Notes under the pieces: model-generated | What the model was told of the DNA's origin: nothing | Database searches by the model: none | Seen by the model: the letters and a program-made list of their open reading frames with translations, nothing else | Made by a program: the position numbers and the translations under genes | Assembly: GCF_002904295.1 (NCBI RefSeq) | Contig: NZ_PPHG01000067.1 | Coordinates: 62,001 to 126,000 of the forward strand | DNA: 64,000 nucleotides | From: Amycolatopsis sp. CA-128772 | GTDB taxonomy: Bacteria > Actinomycetota > Actinomycetes > Mycobacteriales > Pseudonocardiaceae | Direction: 5' to 3' | Shown: positions 41,991-50,014 of the stretch, one piece after another | Numbering within the stretch: position 1 is the stretch's first letter | How the letters are laid out: every line of letters starts with the position of its first letter

Positions 41991-43145
41991 ATGCACGTCG
42001 AACTGACCGCAGCGCAACGGGAACTGCGGGCCGAGCTGCGGGCGTACTTCGCCGGGCTGATCAGCCCGGAGGAGCGCCGGGCCATGCGGCGCGAGCGGCA
42101 CGGGCCGGTGTTCCGCGAGATCGTCCGCCGGATGGGCCGCGACGGCCGGCTCGGCGTCGGCTGGCCGGTCGAGTACGGCGGCCGGGGTTTCGGCGGGATC
42201 GAGCAGCACCTGTTCGTCGACGAGGCCGCGCGCGCCGACGTCCAGCTGCCGTCGGTCACACTGCAGACGGTCGGGCCGACGCTGCAGGAATTCGGCACGG
42301 ACGAACAGAAGTCCTTCTTCCTGCCCAAGATCCTGGCCGGCGAGATCCACTTCGCGATCGGGTACACCGAGCCGGAGGCGGGGACCGACCTGGCGGCGCT
42401 GCGGACGACGGCGGTGCGCGACGGCGACTCCTACGTCGTCAACGGCCAGAAGATTTTCACCACCGGCGGGCACGACGCCGACTACATCTGGCTCGCCGTG
42501 CGGACCGCCCCGGACGCGCCGCGGCACAAGGGCATCTCGATCCTCATCGTCGACACGAGCGATCCCGGCTACTCGTGGACGCCGATCATCACCTGCGACG
42601 GCGCGCACCACGTCAACGCGACGTACTATTCGGACGTCCGCGTCCCGGCGAACCGCTTGGTGGGCACCGAAAACGCGGGCTGGCGGCTGATCACCACCCA
42701 GCTGAACCACGAGCGCGTGATGCTCGGCCCGGCCGGGCGCGTCGGCGGCCTGTACGACCGCGTGCACGCCTGGGCGGCCGCGCACGGCCTGCTGGACCTC
42801 GCGGATGTGCGGGCCGTGCTGGCCGACGCGCTCGCCGTGACGCGGGTGAACGAGCTGCTGAACTGGCAGGTCGCGGTGTCCTCGGCCGGCGCGCCGGTGA
42901 GCGTCGCCGACGCGTCGGCGACCAAGGTGTTCAGCTCCGAGGTCATCCAGCGGATCGGCCGGAGCCTGGAAGAGCTGGTGGCGCGACACGGCGATCTGTC
43001 CGATCCGGACACCGCGGAGCTGGCGGACTGGCTCGACCTCACGGCGAAGCGCAACATCGTGCTGACGTTCGGCGGTGGCGTCAGCGAAATCCAACGGGAG
43101 CTGATCGCGTCGATCGGCCTGGGCCTGCCGAGGGTGCCACGATGA
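41991..43145 (+). CDS. chsE2: Acyl-CoA dehydrogenase subunit ChsE2 (FadE29-like)
   Basis: 384 residues. HFAIGYTEPEAGTDLAALRTTAVRDGDSYVVNGQKIFTTG carries the flavin-binding signature. PVEYGGRGFGGIEQHLFVDE and the C-terminal LTFGGGVSEIQRELIASIGLGLPR are typical of FadE29. Forms the ChsE1-ChsE2 heterotetramer acting on the three-carbon steroid side chain. Starts 4 bp after chsE1; its stop overlaps chsH2 (ATGA). Confidence 0.92.
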   Translation: MHVELTAAQRELRAELRAYFAGLISPEERRAMRRERHGPVFREIVRRMGRDGRLGVGWPVEYGGRGFGGIEQHLFVDEAARADVQLPSVTLQTVGPTLQEFGTDEQKSFFLPKILAGEIHFAIGYTEPEAGTDLAALRTTAVRDGDSYVVNGQKIFTTGGHDADYIWLAVRTAPDAPRHKGISILIVDTSDPGYSWTPIITCDGAHHVNATYYSDVRVPANRLVGTENAGWRLITTQLNHERVMLGPAGRVGGLYDRVHAWAAAHGLLDLADVRAVLADALAVTRVNELLNWQVAVSSAGAPVSVADASATKVFSSEVIQRIGRSLEELVARHGDLSDPDTAELADWLDLTAKRNIVLTFGGGVSEIQRELIASIGLGLPRVPR

Positions 43146-44050
43146 ACATCGAAGAGGCCGCCGCGGCGATCGCCGCGCGCGGGGAGTGCGCGCCGCGCCT
43201 CGCCCGCGATCCGGTCAACCAGGCCATGGTCAACAACTGGGTCGAGGCGATCGGCGACCGCAACCCGGTCTACACCGACCCGGAGTTCGCCGCGGCCAGC
43301 GTCCACAGGGGACTCGTCGCGCCGCCCGCGATGGTCCAGGTGTGGACGATGGGCGGCCTGAACGCGCCGCGGGGCAGCGACGATCCCCTGGGTCTGATGA
43401 TGGAGCTGCTCGACGAGGCCGGGTTCACCTCCGTCGTCGCGACGAACTCCGAGCAGACCTACCACCGCTACCTGCGGCCCGGCGAACAGGTCCGGGCCCG
43501 CACGCGGCTGGAGAGCGTCGCCGGGCCGAAGAAGACCGCGCTCGGGGAAGGCTGGTTCGTCACCACGCGGATGACCTGGTACGTGGAGGACGAGGCCGTC
43601 GCCGAAATGCTGTTCCGGGTGCTGAAGTTCCGGCCGGCCGCCCCGAAGCCGCCGCCGTCGCCGGTGCTGCGCCCGGTGATCAGCCGGGACACGGAGTTCT
43701 TCTGGGCCGGTCTTCGCGAAGGGGAACTGCGGATCCAGCGGTGGGGGGAAACGCTGCGGCACCCGCCGGGGCCGATGCCGCCCGACGGCTCGCTGGACAC
43801 CAAGCCCGACTACGTCGTCGCGAGCGGCCGCGGGACCGTGTTCTCCTACGTCGTGCACCACCACCCGCCGGTGCCGGGCAAGGACCTGCCGTTCGTGGTG
43901 GCCCTGGTGGAACTGGAGGAAGGGGTCCGGGTGCTGGCCGAGCTTCTGGACGCCGGTCCGGACGAGGTCCACATCGGACTGCCGGTGGTCGCGGCGTTCG
44001 TCCGCGTCGACGACGACCTGACCCTGCCCGCGTGGAAGGTGGCCCGATGA
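43142..44050 (+). CDS. chsH2: Steroid enoyl-CoA hydratase subunit ChsH2 (MaoC plus DUF35)
   Basis: 302 residues: MaoC-like hot-dog domain ~1-170 (NWVEAIGDRNPVYTDPEFA...GLVAPPAMVQVWTMGG) and DUF35/OB-fold ~180-302 (FFWAGLREGELRIQRWGE). In mycobacteria ChsH1 and ChsH2 form a heterotetramer hydrating the C17-propenoyl-CoA, and the DUF35 part docks the aldolase Ltp2. The DUF35 half has no Cys at all, so the zinc ribbon often seen in DUF35 proteins is absent. Only one Cys occurs in the protein (position 16). Confidence 0.92.
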   Translation: MNIEEAAAAIAARGECAPRLARDPVNQAMVNNWVEAIGDRNPVYTDPEFAAASVHRGLVAPPAMVQVWTMGGLNAPRGSDDPLGLMMELLDEAGFTSVVATNSEQTYHRYLRPGEQVRARTRLESVAGPKKTALGEGWFVTTRMTWYVEDEAVAEMLFRVLKFRPAAPKPPPSPVLRPVISRDTEFFWAGLREGELRIQRWGETLRHPPGPMPPDGSLDTKPDYVVASGRGTVFSYVVHHHPPVPGKDLPFVVALVELEEGVRVLAELLDAGPDEVHIGLPVVAAFVRVDDDLTLPAWKVAR

Positions 44051-44436
44051 CCGCCGTCGCCGAAGGGGCCGAGCTGCCGCCGCTGACGATCGAGGCGACG
44101 CCCACGTTCGTGGTCAGCACGGCGCTGGCCACCCGCGACTTCCAGGACGTCCACCACGACCGCGACTCGGCCGTGGCCCGCGGTTCGCAGGACATCTTCC
44201 TCAACATCCTCACCGACACGGGCCTGGTCCAGCGGTTCGTTTCGGAGTGGGCCGGGCCCGAGGCGCTGATCCGGTCGATCAAGATCCGGCTCGGTGTGCC
44301 CTGCTACGCCTACGACACGCTGACGTTCACCGGCCGCGTGGTTTCCGCCGACGGCAAGGACGTCGTCGTCTCGGTGTCCGGTGTGGGCAGCCTCGGCGAG
44401 CACGTCGCCGGGACCGTGGAGGTGACGCTGCCGTGA
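44047..44436 (+). CDS. chsH1: Steroid enoyl-CoA hydratase subunit ChsH1 (MaoC)
   Basis: 129 residues, single hot-dog domain. The segment ATRDFQDVHHDRDSAVARGSQDIFLNIL contains the Asp/His hydratase residues expected of the catalytic subunit, and LGVPCYAYDTLTFTGRVVS follows. Partner of ChsH2. Overlaps chsH2 by ATGA and ltp2 by GTGA, so subunit stoichiometry is set by translational coupling. Confidence 0.92.
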   Translation: MTAVAEGAELPPLTIEATPTFVVSTALATRDFQDVHHDRDSAVARGSQDIFLNILTDTGLVQRFVSEWAGPEALIRSIKIRLGVPCYAYDTLTFTGRVVSADGKDVVVSVSGVGSLGEHVAGTVEVTLP

Positions 44437-45602
44437 CGTTGTCCGGGAAGGCGGCGATCGCCGGGATCGGCGCGACGGAGTTCTCGAAGGACTCCGGGCG
44501 CAGCGAACTGCGGCTGGCGGCCGAATGCATCTCGCACGCGCTGACCGACGCCGGGCTCGCGCCGTCCGATGTGGATGGTCTGGTGTCGTTCACCATGGAC
44601 GGCAACGCGGAGATCGCGGTCGCGCGGGAACTGGGCATCCCCGAGCTGAAGTTCTTCAGCCGGATCCACTACGGCGGCGGGGCCGCGGCGGCGACCGTGC
44701 AGCAGGCCGCGATGGCGGTGGCGACCGGTGTCGCGGACGTCGTGGTCGCGTACCGGGCGTTCAACGAGCGGTCCGGACACCGCTTCGGCCAGGTGTCGTC
44801 CGCGGCGGCCGGCCAGGTCAACTCCTCGGGCGTGGACAACGCGTTCCACTACCCGATGGGCATCGCGACGCCGGCGGCTACGGTGGCCATGGTCGCGCAG
44901 CGGTACCTCCACGACTACGGCGCGACGAGCGAGGACTTCGGGCGGGTCGCGGTGATCGACCGCAAGCACGCGGCGACCAACCCGGACGCGTGGTTCCACG
45001 GCCGGCCGATCACCCTGGCGGAGCACCAGGCGTCACGCTGGGTGGCCGAGCCGCTGCACCTGCTCGACTGCTGCCAGGAGAGCGACGGCGGGGTCGCGCT
45101 GGTCGTCACCAGCGTGGAACGGGCGCGTGACCTGGCGCGGCCGCCGGCGGTGATCGCCGCGGCGGCGCAGGGGAGCGGGCCGGACCAGTACGTGATGACC
45201 AGCTACTACCGCGACGACCTGGCCGCGCTGCCGGAGATGGGCGTCGTCGGGCGGCAGCTGTGGGCGCAGGCGGGCCTGGAACCGTCCGATGTGGACGTTG
45301 CCGTGCTCTACGACCACTTCACGCCGTACGTGCTGATGCAGCTGGAGGAGCTGGGCTTCTGCGGCCGCGGCGAGGCGAAGGACTTCATCGCCGACGGGGC
45401 GCTGGAGCTCGACGGCGCGCTGCCCCTCAACCCGCACGGCGGCCAGCTCGGCGAGGCGTACATCCACGGCATGAACGGCATCGCGGAGGGGGTCCGCCAG
45501 CTCCGCGGCACGGCGGCCAACCAGGTCGCGGGCGCGGCGCGGGTGCTGGTCACGGCCGGGACCGGGGTGCCGACGAGCGGGCTCATCCTGACGGGTGACT
45601 GA
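44433..45602 (+). CDS. ltp2: Ltp2, thiolase-like steroid side-chain aldolase
   Basis: 389 residues of the SCP-x thiolase fold: KAAIAGIGATEFSKDSGRSE, then RIHYGGGAAAATVQQAAMAV, LDCCQESDGGVALVVTSVERA, VLYDHFTPYVLMQLEELGFCG and LNPHGGQLGEAYIHGMNGI. Ltp2 performs the retro-aldol step that releases propionyl-CoA and leaves the 17-keto steroid; it needs the DUF35 domain of ChsH2. It lacks the usual thiolase nucleophile context, as expected for an aldolase. GTG 44433. Last gene of the operon. Confidence 0.92.
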   Translation: MTLSGKAAIAGIGATEFSKDSGRSELRLAAECISHALTDAGLAPSDVDGLVSFTMDGNAEIAVARELGIPELKFFSRIHYGGGAAAATVQQAAMAVATGVADVVVAYRAFNERSGHRFGQVSSAAAGQVNSSGVDNAFHYPMGIATPAATVAMVAQRYLHDYGATSEDFGRVAVIDRKHAATNPDAWFHGRPITLAEHQASRWVAEPLHLLDCCQESDGGVALVVTSVERARDLARPPAVIAAAAQGSGPDQYVMTSYYRDDLAALPEMGVVGRQLWAQAGLEPSDVDVAVLYDHFTPYVLMQLEELGFCGRGEAKDFIADGALELDGALPLNPHGGQLGEAYIHGMNGIAEGVRQLRGTAANQVAGAARVLVTAGTGVPTSGLILTGD

Positions 45603-45632
45603 CTCGTCACCTCATTGACGGCTGGTGCACGG

Positions 45633-45671
45633 CCGTCGTGGATGTCACGGTGGAGACACCATCCACGACGG
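45633..45671. promoter_or_regulatory. 12-bp-arm inverted repeat between ltp2 and DUF5134 gene
   Basis: CCGTCGTGGATG (45633-45644) and its exact reverse complement (45660-45671) flank 15 bp. It starts 30 bp after the ltp2 stop and ends 11 bp before the next start. It could be the ltp2 operon terminator or an operator; no T tract follows. Confidence 0.6.
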
Positions 45672-45682
45672 AGAGTGAGGCG

Positions 45683-46219
45683 ATGGCGGTCGACTGGGTG
45701 CTCACCGTGGTGTTCGCGGCGCTGGTCCTGCCGTGCGTGTTGCGGCTGGTCCGCCTCGACTACGCGCGGCTCGGGCACGGCGTCCGCCACGGCGACCTGG
45801 CCGAGCTGCTGCTGGTGGTGGCGATGGTGGCGATGGTGTCCCCGGTCGGCGGCCCGATCCCGGCGGCGGGCTGGCAGGCGGTGCTGGCCCTGACGGCGGG
45901 CTGGTTCGCGGTGGCCTGGTGGCGCGCCCGGGCGTGCGCCCACCACGCCCTGTCGGCGGCGGCGATGTTCTACATGGTGACGGCAATGCGCCACGGCGGC
46001 ATGGACCACGGCCCGTGGCTGACGATGTCCACAATGGACGCCCGGCTGGCGTTGCCGCTGGTGGCGGTGGCGGCGGCCGGGTACTTCGTGGTGGATGCGG
46101 CGTGGTCGGGGGTGCTCGCGGTGCGCGGGTCGCCGGTGGTGGGGCAGGCATCACGCGCGGTGTGCCGGACAACGATGGGTGCCGGGATGGGCTACATGCT
46201 GCTGGCCTCGGCCTTGTGA
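45683..46219 (+). CDS. DUF5134 multi-pass membrane protein
   Basis: 178 residues, about five TM helices (VDWVLTVVFAALVLPCVLRL, HGDLAELLLVVAMVAMV, GWQAVLALTAGWFAVAWW and two more). ACAHHALSAAAMFYMVTAMRH, then a Met/His-rich loop HGGMDHGPWLTMSTMDA, and CRTTMGAGMGYML are typical of DUF5134. The Met/His residues could bind a metal such as copper, but this is speculation. ATG 45683 has GGAGAG/GAGG upstream; an earlier in-frame ATG lies inside the inverted repeat. Confidence 0.8.
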   Translation: MAVDWVLTVVFAALVLPCVLRLVRLDYARLGHGVRHGDLAELLLVVAMVAMVSPVGGPIPAAGWQAVLALTAGWFAVAWWRARACAHHALSAAAMFYMVTAMRHGGMDHGPWLTMSTMDARLALPLVAVAAAGYFVVDAAWSGVLAVRGSPVVGQASRAVCRTTMGAGMGYMLLASAL

Positions 46220-46254
46220 GGCCGGTCACCACCGACAATTCCGGGCGGTGCGGC

Positions 46255-46707
46255 TCACCCCGCCACCCGCCGCACCTCGCCCAACGGGCTCTCGCCACCT
46301 TCCGGCAGCGAAGCCGCCGGGTGCGCTGCCGTCCACTGGGCCGCCGTTGCGATGTCGTTCTTCAACGCCGTGATCAAGTCCTCCGCCGAGGCGTACTTCT
46401 CCTGGTCGCGCAGGTGGGCGCCCAGCCAGACCACCAGTGTCTCGCCGTACAGGTCGCCGCTGAAGTCCAGGACGTGGGCCTCGAGGAGGCGGTAGCCGTC
46501 CGCGCCGTAGTACGTCGGACGGCGGCCGACCGAGATGGCCGCCGGGAGGCGGGTGCCGTCCGGGCGGCCGATCCAGCCCGCCCACACGCCGTCGCCCACC
46601 GAGCCGGCCTGGTCGCTCAAGGCGATGTTCGCCGTGGGGAAGCCCAGCTCGCGGCCGCGCTGGTCACCCGGCTCGACCGTTCCCCGCACCACGAAGTATG
46701 CAGTCAC
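46255..46707 (-). CDS. Stand-alone riboflavin kinase domain protein
   Basis: 150 residues covering only the flavokinase half of RibF. Seen: YFVVRGTVEPGDQRGRELGFPTANIALS (G-rich start and PTAN nucleotide motif), GDGVWAGWI, AAISVGRRPTYYG, EAHVLDFSGDLYGETLVVWLGAHLRDQEKYASAEDLITALKNDI. The adenylyltransferase half of bacterial RibF is absent. It would turn riboflavin into FMN. Last gene of the kstD-kshA operon (31-bp gap), whose neighbours include FMN- or FAD-dependent enzymes. GTG 46707. Confidence 0.85.
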   Translation of the reverse strand: MTAYFVVRGTVEPGDQRGRELGFPTANIALSDQAGSVGDGVWAGWIGRPDGTRLPAAISVGRRPTYYGADGYRLLEAHVLDFSGDLYGETLVVWLGAHLRDQEKYASAEDLITALKNDIATAAQWTAAHPAASLPEGGESPLGEVRRVAG

Positions 46708-46738
46708 CCCACCACGGTAGCGGCTCGGACAACCCGGC

Positions 46739-47587
46739 TCAGGAAGTGGACACCAGCACCGTGTCCGCCAGCACCGGCGCGTCGTCGCGCTCGGCCGCCG
46801 ACGTCGTCACCAGCAGCCGGTCGCCCTGGCGCCACACCCGGATCCGCAGCGTCTCGCCCGGGAACACCACGCCGGCGAACTTCGCCGCGAACGACGCCAC
46901 CCGGGCGGGGTCGCCGTCCAGGAACTCGTTCACCAGCACCCGCGCGACGATGCCGTACGTGCACAGCCCGTGCAGGATCGGCCGGTCGAAGCCCGCCGCC
47001 CGGGCGAACGCCGGGTCCGCGTGCAGCGGGTTCCGGTCGCCGCACAGCCGGTACAGCAGCGCCTGCTGCGGCAGCGTCGGCGTCTCCAGGACGACGTCCG
47101 GCGACCGCTCCGGCCAGGAAAGCCGGTCCGAGGGCCCCCGCGAGCCGCCGAAACCGCCTTCGCCACGGGCGAAGATGCTCGACCGGTCCGTCCACAGTGG
47201 ATCCCCGGCTGACGACGTGACCGCCACCTCCTGGACCACCACCGCGGCCTTGCCCTTGTCGTACACGTCGGCGATCCGCGACCGCGCCACCGCCTTCCCG
47301 GCCGGCGGGATCGGCTGGTGCAGCGTGATCTCCTGCTTGCCGTGCAGCACCTTCGCGAGGTCGATCTCGACGCCGGGGAACGACACCGCCGGCGGGTCGA
47401 ACACGCGCAGGTTCGCCGCGACCGTCGCGAACGTCGGCAGCACCACCAGGTCCTGCTCGTAGGTGAACCGCAGCTCGTCCGGGCCCGCGCCGAGCGCCAG
47501 GTGGTACAGCAGCACGTCCGACGACGTCCAGGCGAAGTTCACCTCGCCGATCTCGGCACCGATGGCGATGTCGGGGTCGATGGGCAC
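46739..47587 (-). CDS. Steroid 2-enoyl-CoA hydratase, MaoC double hot-dog (Rv3538-like)
   Basis: 282 residues, N-terminal MaoC-like domain ~1-140 and catalytic hydratase domain ~150-282 with QALLYRLCGDRNPLHADPAFARAAGFDRPILHGLCTYG (the R-x(4)-DxNPLHxD signature and HG). Closest known context is mycobacterial Rv3538 beside KstD, which hydrates steroid side-chain enoyl-CoAs. Here it follows kshB by 9 bp. GTG 47587 with AGGAGT upstream. Confidence 0.9.
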   Translation of the reverse strand: MPIDPDIAIGAEIGEVNFAWTSSDVLLYHLALGAGPDELRFTYEQDLVVLPTFATVAANLRVFDPPAVSFPGVEIDLAKVLHGKQEITLHQPIPPAGKAVARSRIADVYDKGKAAVVVQEVAVTSSAGDPLWTDRSSIFARGEGGFGGSRGPSDRLSWPERSPDVVLETPTLPQQALLYRLCGDRNPLHADPAFARAAGFDRPILHGLCTYGIVARVLVNEFLDGDPARVASFAAKFAGVVFPGETLRIRVWRQGDRLLVTTSAAERDDAPVLADTVLVSTS

Positions 47588-47596
47588 GCGGGACTC

Positions 47597-48631
47597 CTAT
47601 TCGTACCTGATCGAGACCTCGTCGGTGACCGGCAGCGACTGGCAGGCCAGCACGATGCCGTCCGCCGTGTCTTCGGCGTCGAGGACCTCGTTGTGCAGCA
47701 TCTTCACCTCGCCGGACACGACCCGGCAAGCGCAGGCGCTGCACTGCCCCTCGCGGCACGAGTACGGCGCGTCCAGGCCGTCTTCCAGGAGCCGGTCCAG
47801 CAGCTTCCGCTGCCGCGGCCACCCCATCGACCGCGTCTCCCCGTCGAGGGTCACCGTCAGCGACGCCGGTGCTTCGTCGGACTCCGGCTCCGCGACGACC
47901 TCGGCGGTCTCCGCGAACGGGTTCCCGGTCAGCGACGTGAACTTCTCGACGTGCACCCGGTCCCGCGGCATGCCGAGCTGCCCCAACGCTTCCCGTACAG
48001 CCGCCATGAACGGCGCCGGGCCGCACAGGAACGCCTCGTAGGAGGTGTACACCGACGCCAGACCGCGCAGCTGCGAGACGTCCGGCAGGCCCTGGACGCT
48101 TTCCAGCCAGTGGACGACGACCAGGCGGTCGCCGTAGCGCTTCGCCAGCGACGCCAGTTCACCCGCGAAGATCACCGACTGCTCGTCGCGGTTCGCGTAG
48201 ACCAGCACCATCCGGCCGGAACCGGTCTCCAGGGCCGTCTTCAGGATCGCGATCACCGGCGTGATGCCGCTGCCCGCGGCGAACAGCAGGAAGTCTTCGT
48301 CCACCGACGCCGGGCAGAACACCCCGGCCGGCGCCAGCACGTCGACCTGCATGCCCGGCCGCAACGCCGAACAGATCCAGCCGGACCCGTAGCCGCCGTC
48401 GGTCCGCTTGACCGTCACCTGCACGCGGTTTTCGTGCGGCGCGCTCGAAAGCGAGTAGCACCGCGCCACCGAACCGGTCCGCTCGCTGGGGATCTTCAAG
48501 GTCAGAAACTGCCCGGCGGAATAGCGGAACGCGTCGGCGTGCGCGGGCGGGATCTCGAAGACCACCGACCGCGCGTCCGGCGTTTCGACGACGACGTCGG
48601 CGACGGTCAGCGTGTAGACCCGGTCAGCCAT
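47597..48631 (-). CDS. kshB: KshB, reductase of 3-ketosteroid 9-alpha-hydroxylase
   Basis: 344 residues: FAD domain with RCYSLSSAP and TVKRTDGGYGSGWI, NAD domain LFAAGSGITPVIAILKTAL and FLCGPAPFMAAV, and a C-terminal plant-type [2Fe-2S] domain CREGQCSACACRVVSGEV with the fourth Cys in VLACQSLPV. Transfers electrons from NADH to KshA. Its ATG 48631 overlaps the preceding 85-residue ORF by 8 bp. Unlike mycobacteria, kshA and kshB are in one operon. Confidence 0.93.
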   Translation of the reverse strand: MADRVYTLTVADVVVETPDARSVVFEIPPAHADAFRYSAGQFLTLKIPSERTGSVARCYSLSSAPHENRVQVTVKRTDGGYGSGWICSALRPGMQVDVLAPAGVFCPASVDEDFLLFAAGSGITPVIAILKTALETGSGRMVLVYANRDEQSVIFAGELASLAKRYGDRLVVVHWLESVQGLPDVSQLRGLASVYTSYEAFLCGPAPFMAAVREALGQLGMPRDRVHVEKFTSLTGNPFAETAEVVAEPESDEAPASLTVTLDGETRSMGWPRQRKLLDRLLEDGLDAPYSCREGQCSACACRVVSGEVKMLHNEVLDAEDTADGIVLACQSLPVTDEVSIRYE

Positions 48632-48881
48632 CGGCCACCGCCAGCGTGCCTTCGCGCACGGCGTCGCCGATGCTGTCGGCCAGCTTCGGGCACGTGTCGA
48701 GCAGCGCCGACGGGCCGCCGGAGTCCGCGAACACCGGGCAGGTGTCCGCGGGCCGGGACGTCCACTGGATGCTCGTGTGCTGGATGCTGTTCTTCTTGAC
48801 CAGCACGCACGTCCCGCAGCTGCGGCATTCGTGCGGCCGCAGCCCGCCCGAGAGGAACTCGGTCTGCTCGGCCGTGGTCAC
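48624..48881 (-). CDS. Small Cys-rich protein embedded between kshA and kshB
   Basis: 85 residues, with Cys at 19, 22, 25, 48 and 64. The HECRSCGTC block (CxxCxxC) is followed by VLVKKNSIQHTSIQW, a second Cys in TCPVF and a third site in TCPKLADSIGDAVREG. GTG 48881 overlaps the kshA stop (GTGA) and its own stop overlaps kshB, so it is coupled on both sides and almost certainly translated. It could bind a metal or Fe-S cluster, or assist KshA. I do not recognise a characterised family; a conserved relative in other kshA operons is possible. Confidence 0.8.
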   Translation of the reverse strand: MTTAEQTEFLSGGLRPHECRSCGTCVLVKKNSIQHTSIQWTSRPADTCPVFADSGGPSALLDTCPKLADSIGDAVREGTLAVADG

Positions 48882-50014
48882 ACTTCCGCCTCGGTCTTCT
48901 GCCGCGCCAGGTTCTCCGCGACCTCCGCCGCCCACGCCTCGTTGGCCTTCGTGGTGTCCACTTCGAACTCGAACCGCTGCGTCATGTCTTCGGTGACGTC
49001 GGCGGCGTCGACGTAGAACTGCTGGTACCACCGGCGAAGCTGGTAGACCGGACCGTCCTCTTCGCACAGCAGCGGGTTGTCGATCTGGGTCTTGTGCTTC
49101 CAGATCTCGACGTCCTGCAGGAAGCCGGCGCCGATCCCGCGGGCCAGCTTCGCGGCGATCTTGTCCGCGTGCTCGTCGGAGATTCCCGGCAGCTTCTTCA
49201 CCTTCATGCCGTACTGCAGCACGAACGACGTCGGCGTGACGGGGTAGTGGCAGTTGATGAGCACGCTCTCGATTTCGTAACCCTGGAACGAGTTCACCAG
49301 TTTGTTGATCATGTACGACGGGCCGAAGTACGACGCTTCCGACCGCAGCAGGTTGTCTTCGCCGCCGTAGTTCGACGCCATGCCCATGTCCGGGCGGCCC
49401 TTGGTGTTGAGGTACTGCGTGGCGATGTGGCCTTCGAACACGTTCTTGAAGTAGGTGGGGTAGGCGTAGTGGATGTAGAAGAAGTGGGCCATGTCCACGA
49501 CGTTGTCGATGATCTCCCGGCAGTGGGAGCCGTCGATGAAGATCTCGTCCCAGGTCCAGTTGCTCCACTCGTCGCTGTGGGCCGCCTCGATCCGCGGGAT
49601 CGCCAGCTCTTCGGGCGGCGGGTTGCCCTCCGGGTCGTGCCACACCAGCAGCTGCCCGTTCTGCTCGGAAGCCGTCCACGACCGCGTCCGCGCGCGTAGC
49701 GGAACCCGCTTGGCGTAGGGGATCGAGACGCACTTGCCCTTGCCGTTCCAGCGCCAGTCGTGGAACGGGCAGGCCACTTCGTCGCCCTTGACGCTGCCCT
49801 GGGTGAGGTCGCCGCCCATGTGCCGGCAGTAGCCGTCGAGCACGTGCAGCTGCCCGGCCGAATCCGCCCACACCACGAGCTTCGTGCCGAACGCCGTGAC
49901 CGCATGGGGTTTCCCGTCGCGGAAGTTCTGCGCCAGGCCGAGGCAGTGCCAGCCGCGGGCGAACCGGGTCGGCGGCTCACCGGCGTAGATGGTGCGTACC
50001 GAATCCTGTGTCAT
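48878..50014 (-). CDS. kshA: KshA, oxygenase of 3-ketosteroid 9-alpha-hydroxylase
   Basis: 378 residues. Rieske [2Fe-2S] motif CRHMGGDLTQGSVKGDEVACPFHDW (CxH...CxxH) at ~64-87; mononuclear iron ligands in NVVDMAHFFYIHYAYPTYF. The C-terminal VYQLRRWYQQFYVDAADV is KshA-specific. Hydroxylates C9 of androstadienedione, which together with KstD opens ring B. ATG 50014 overlaps the kstD stop (ATGA). Confidence 0.95.
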   Translation of the reverse strand: MTQDSVRTIYAGEPPTRFARGWHCLGLAQNFRDGKPHAVTAFGTKLVVWADSAGQLHVLDGYCRHMGGDLTQGSVKGDEVACPFHDWRWNGKGKCVSIPYAKRVPLRARTRSWTASEQNGQLLVWHDPEGNPPPEELAIPRIEAAHSDEWSNWTWDEIFIDGSHCREIIDNVVDMAHFFYIHYAYPTYFKNVFEGHIATQYLNTKGRPDMGMASNYGGEDNLLRSEASYFGPSYMINKLVNSFQGYEIESVLINCHYPVTPTSFVLQYGMKVKKLPGISDEHADKIAAKLARGIGAGFLQDVEIWKHKTQIDNPLLCEEDGPVYQLRRWYQQFYVDAADVTEDMTQRFEFEVDTTKANEAWAAEVAENLARQKTEAEV

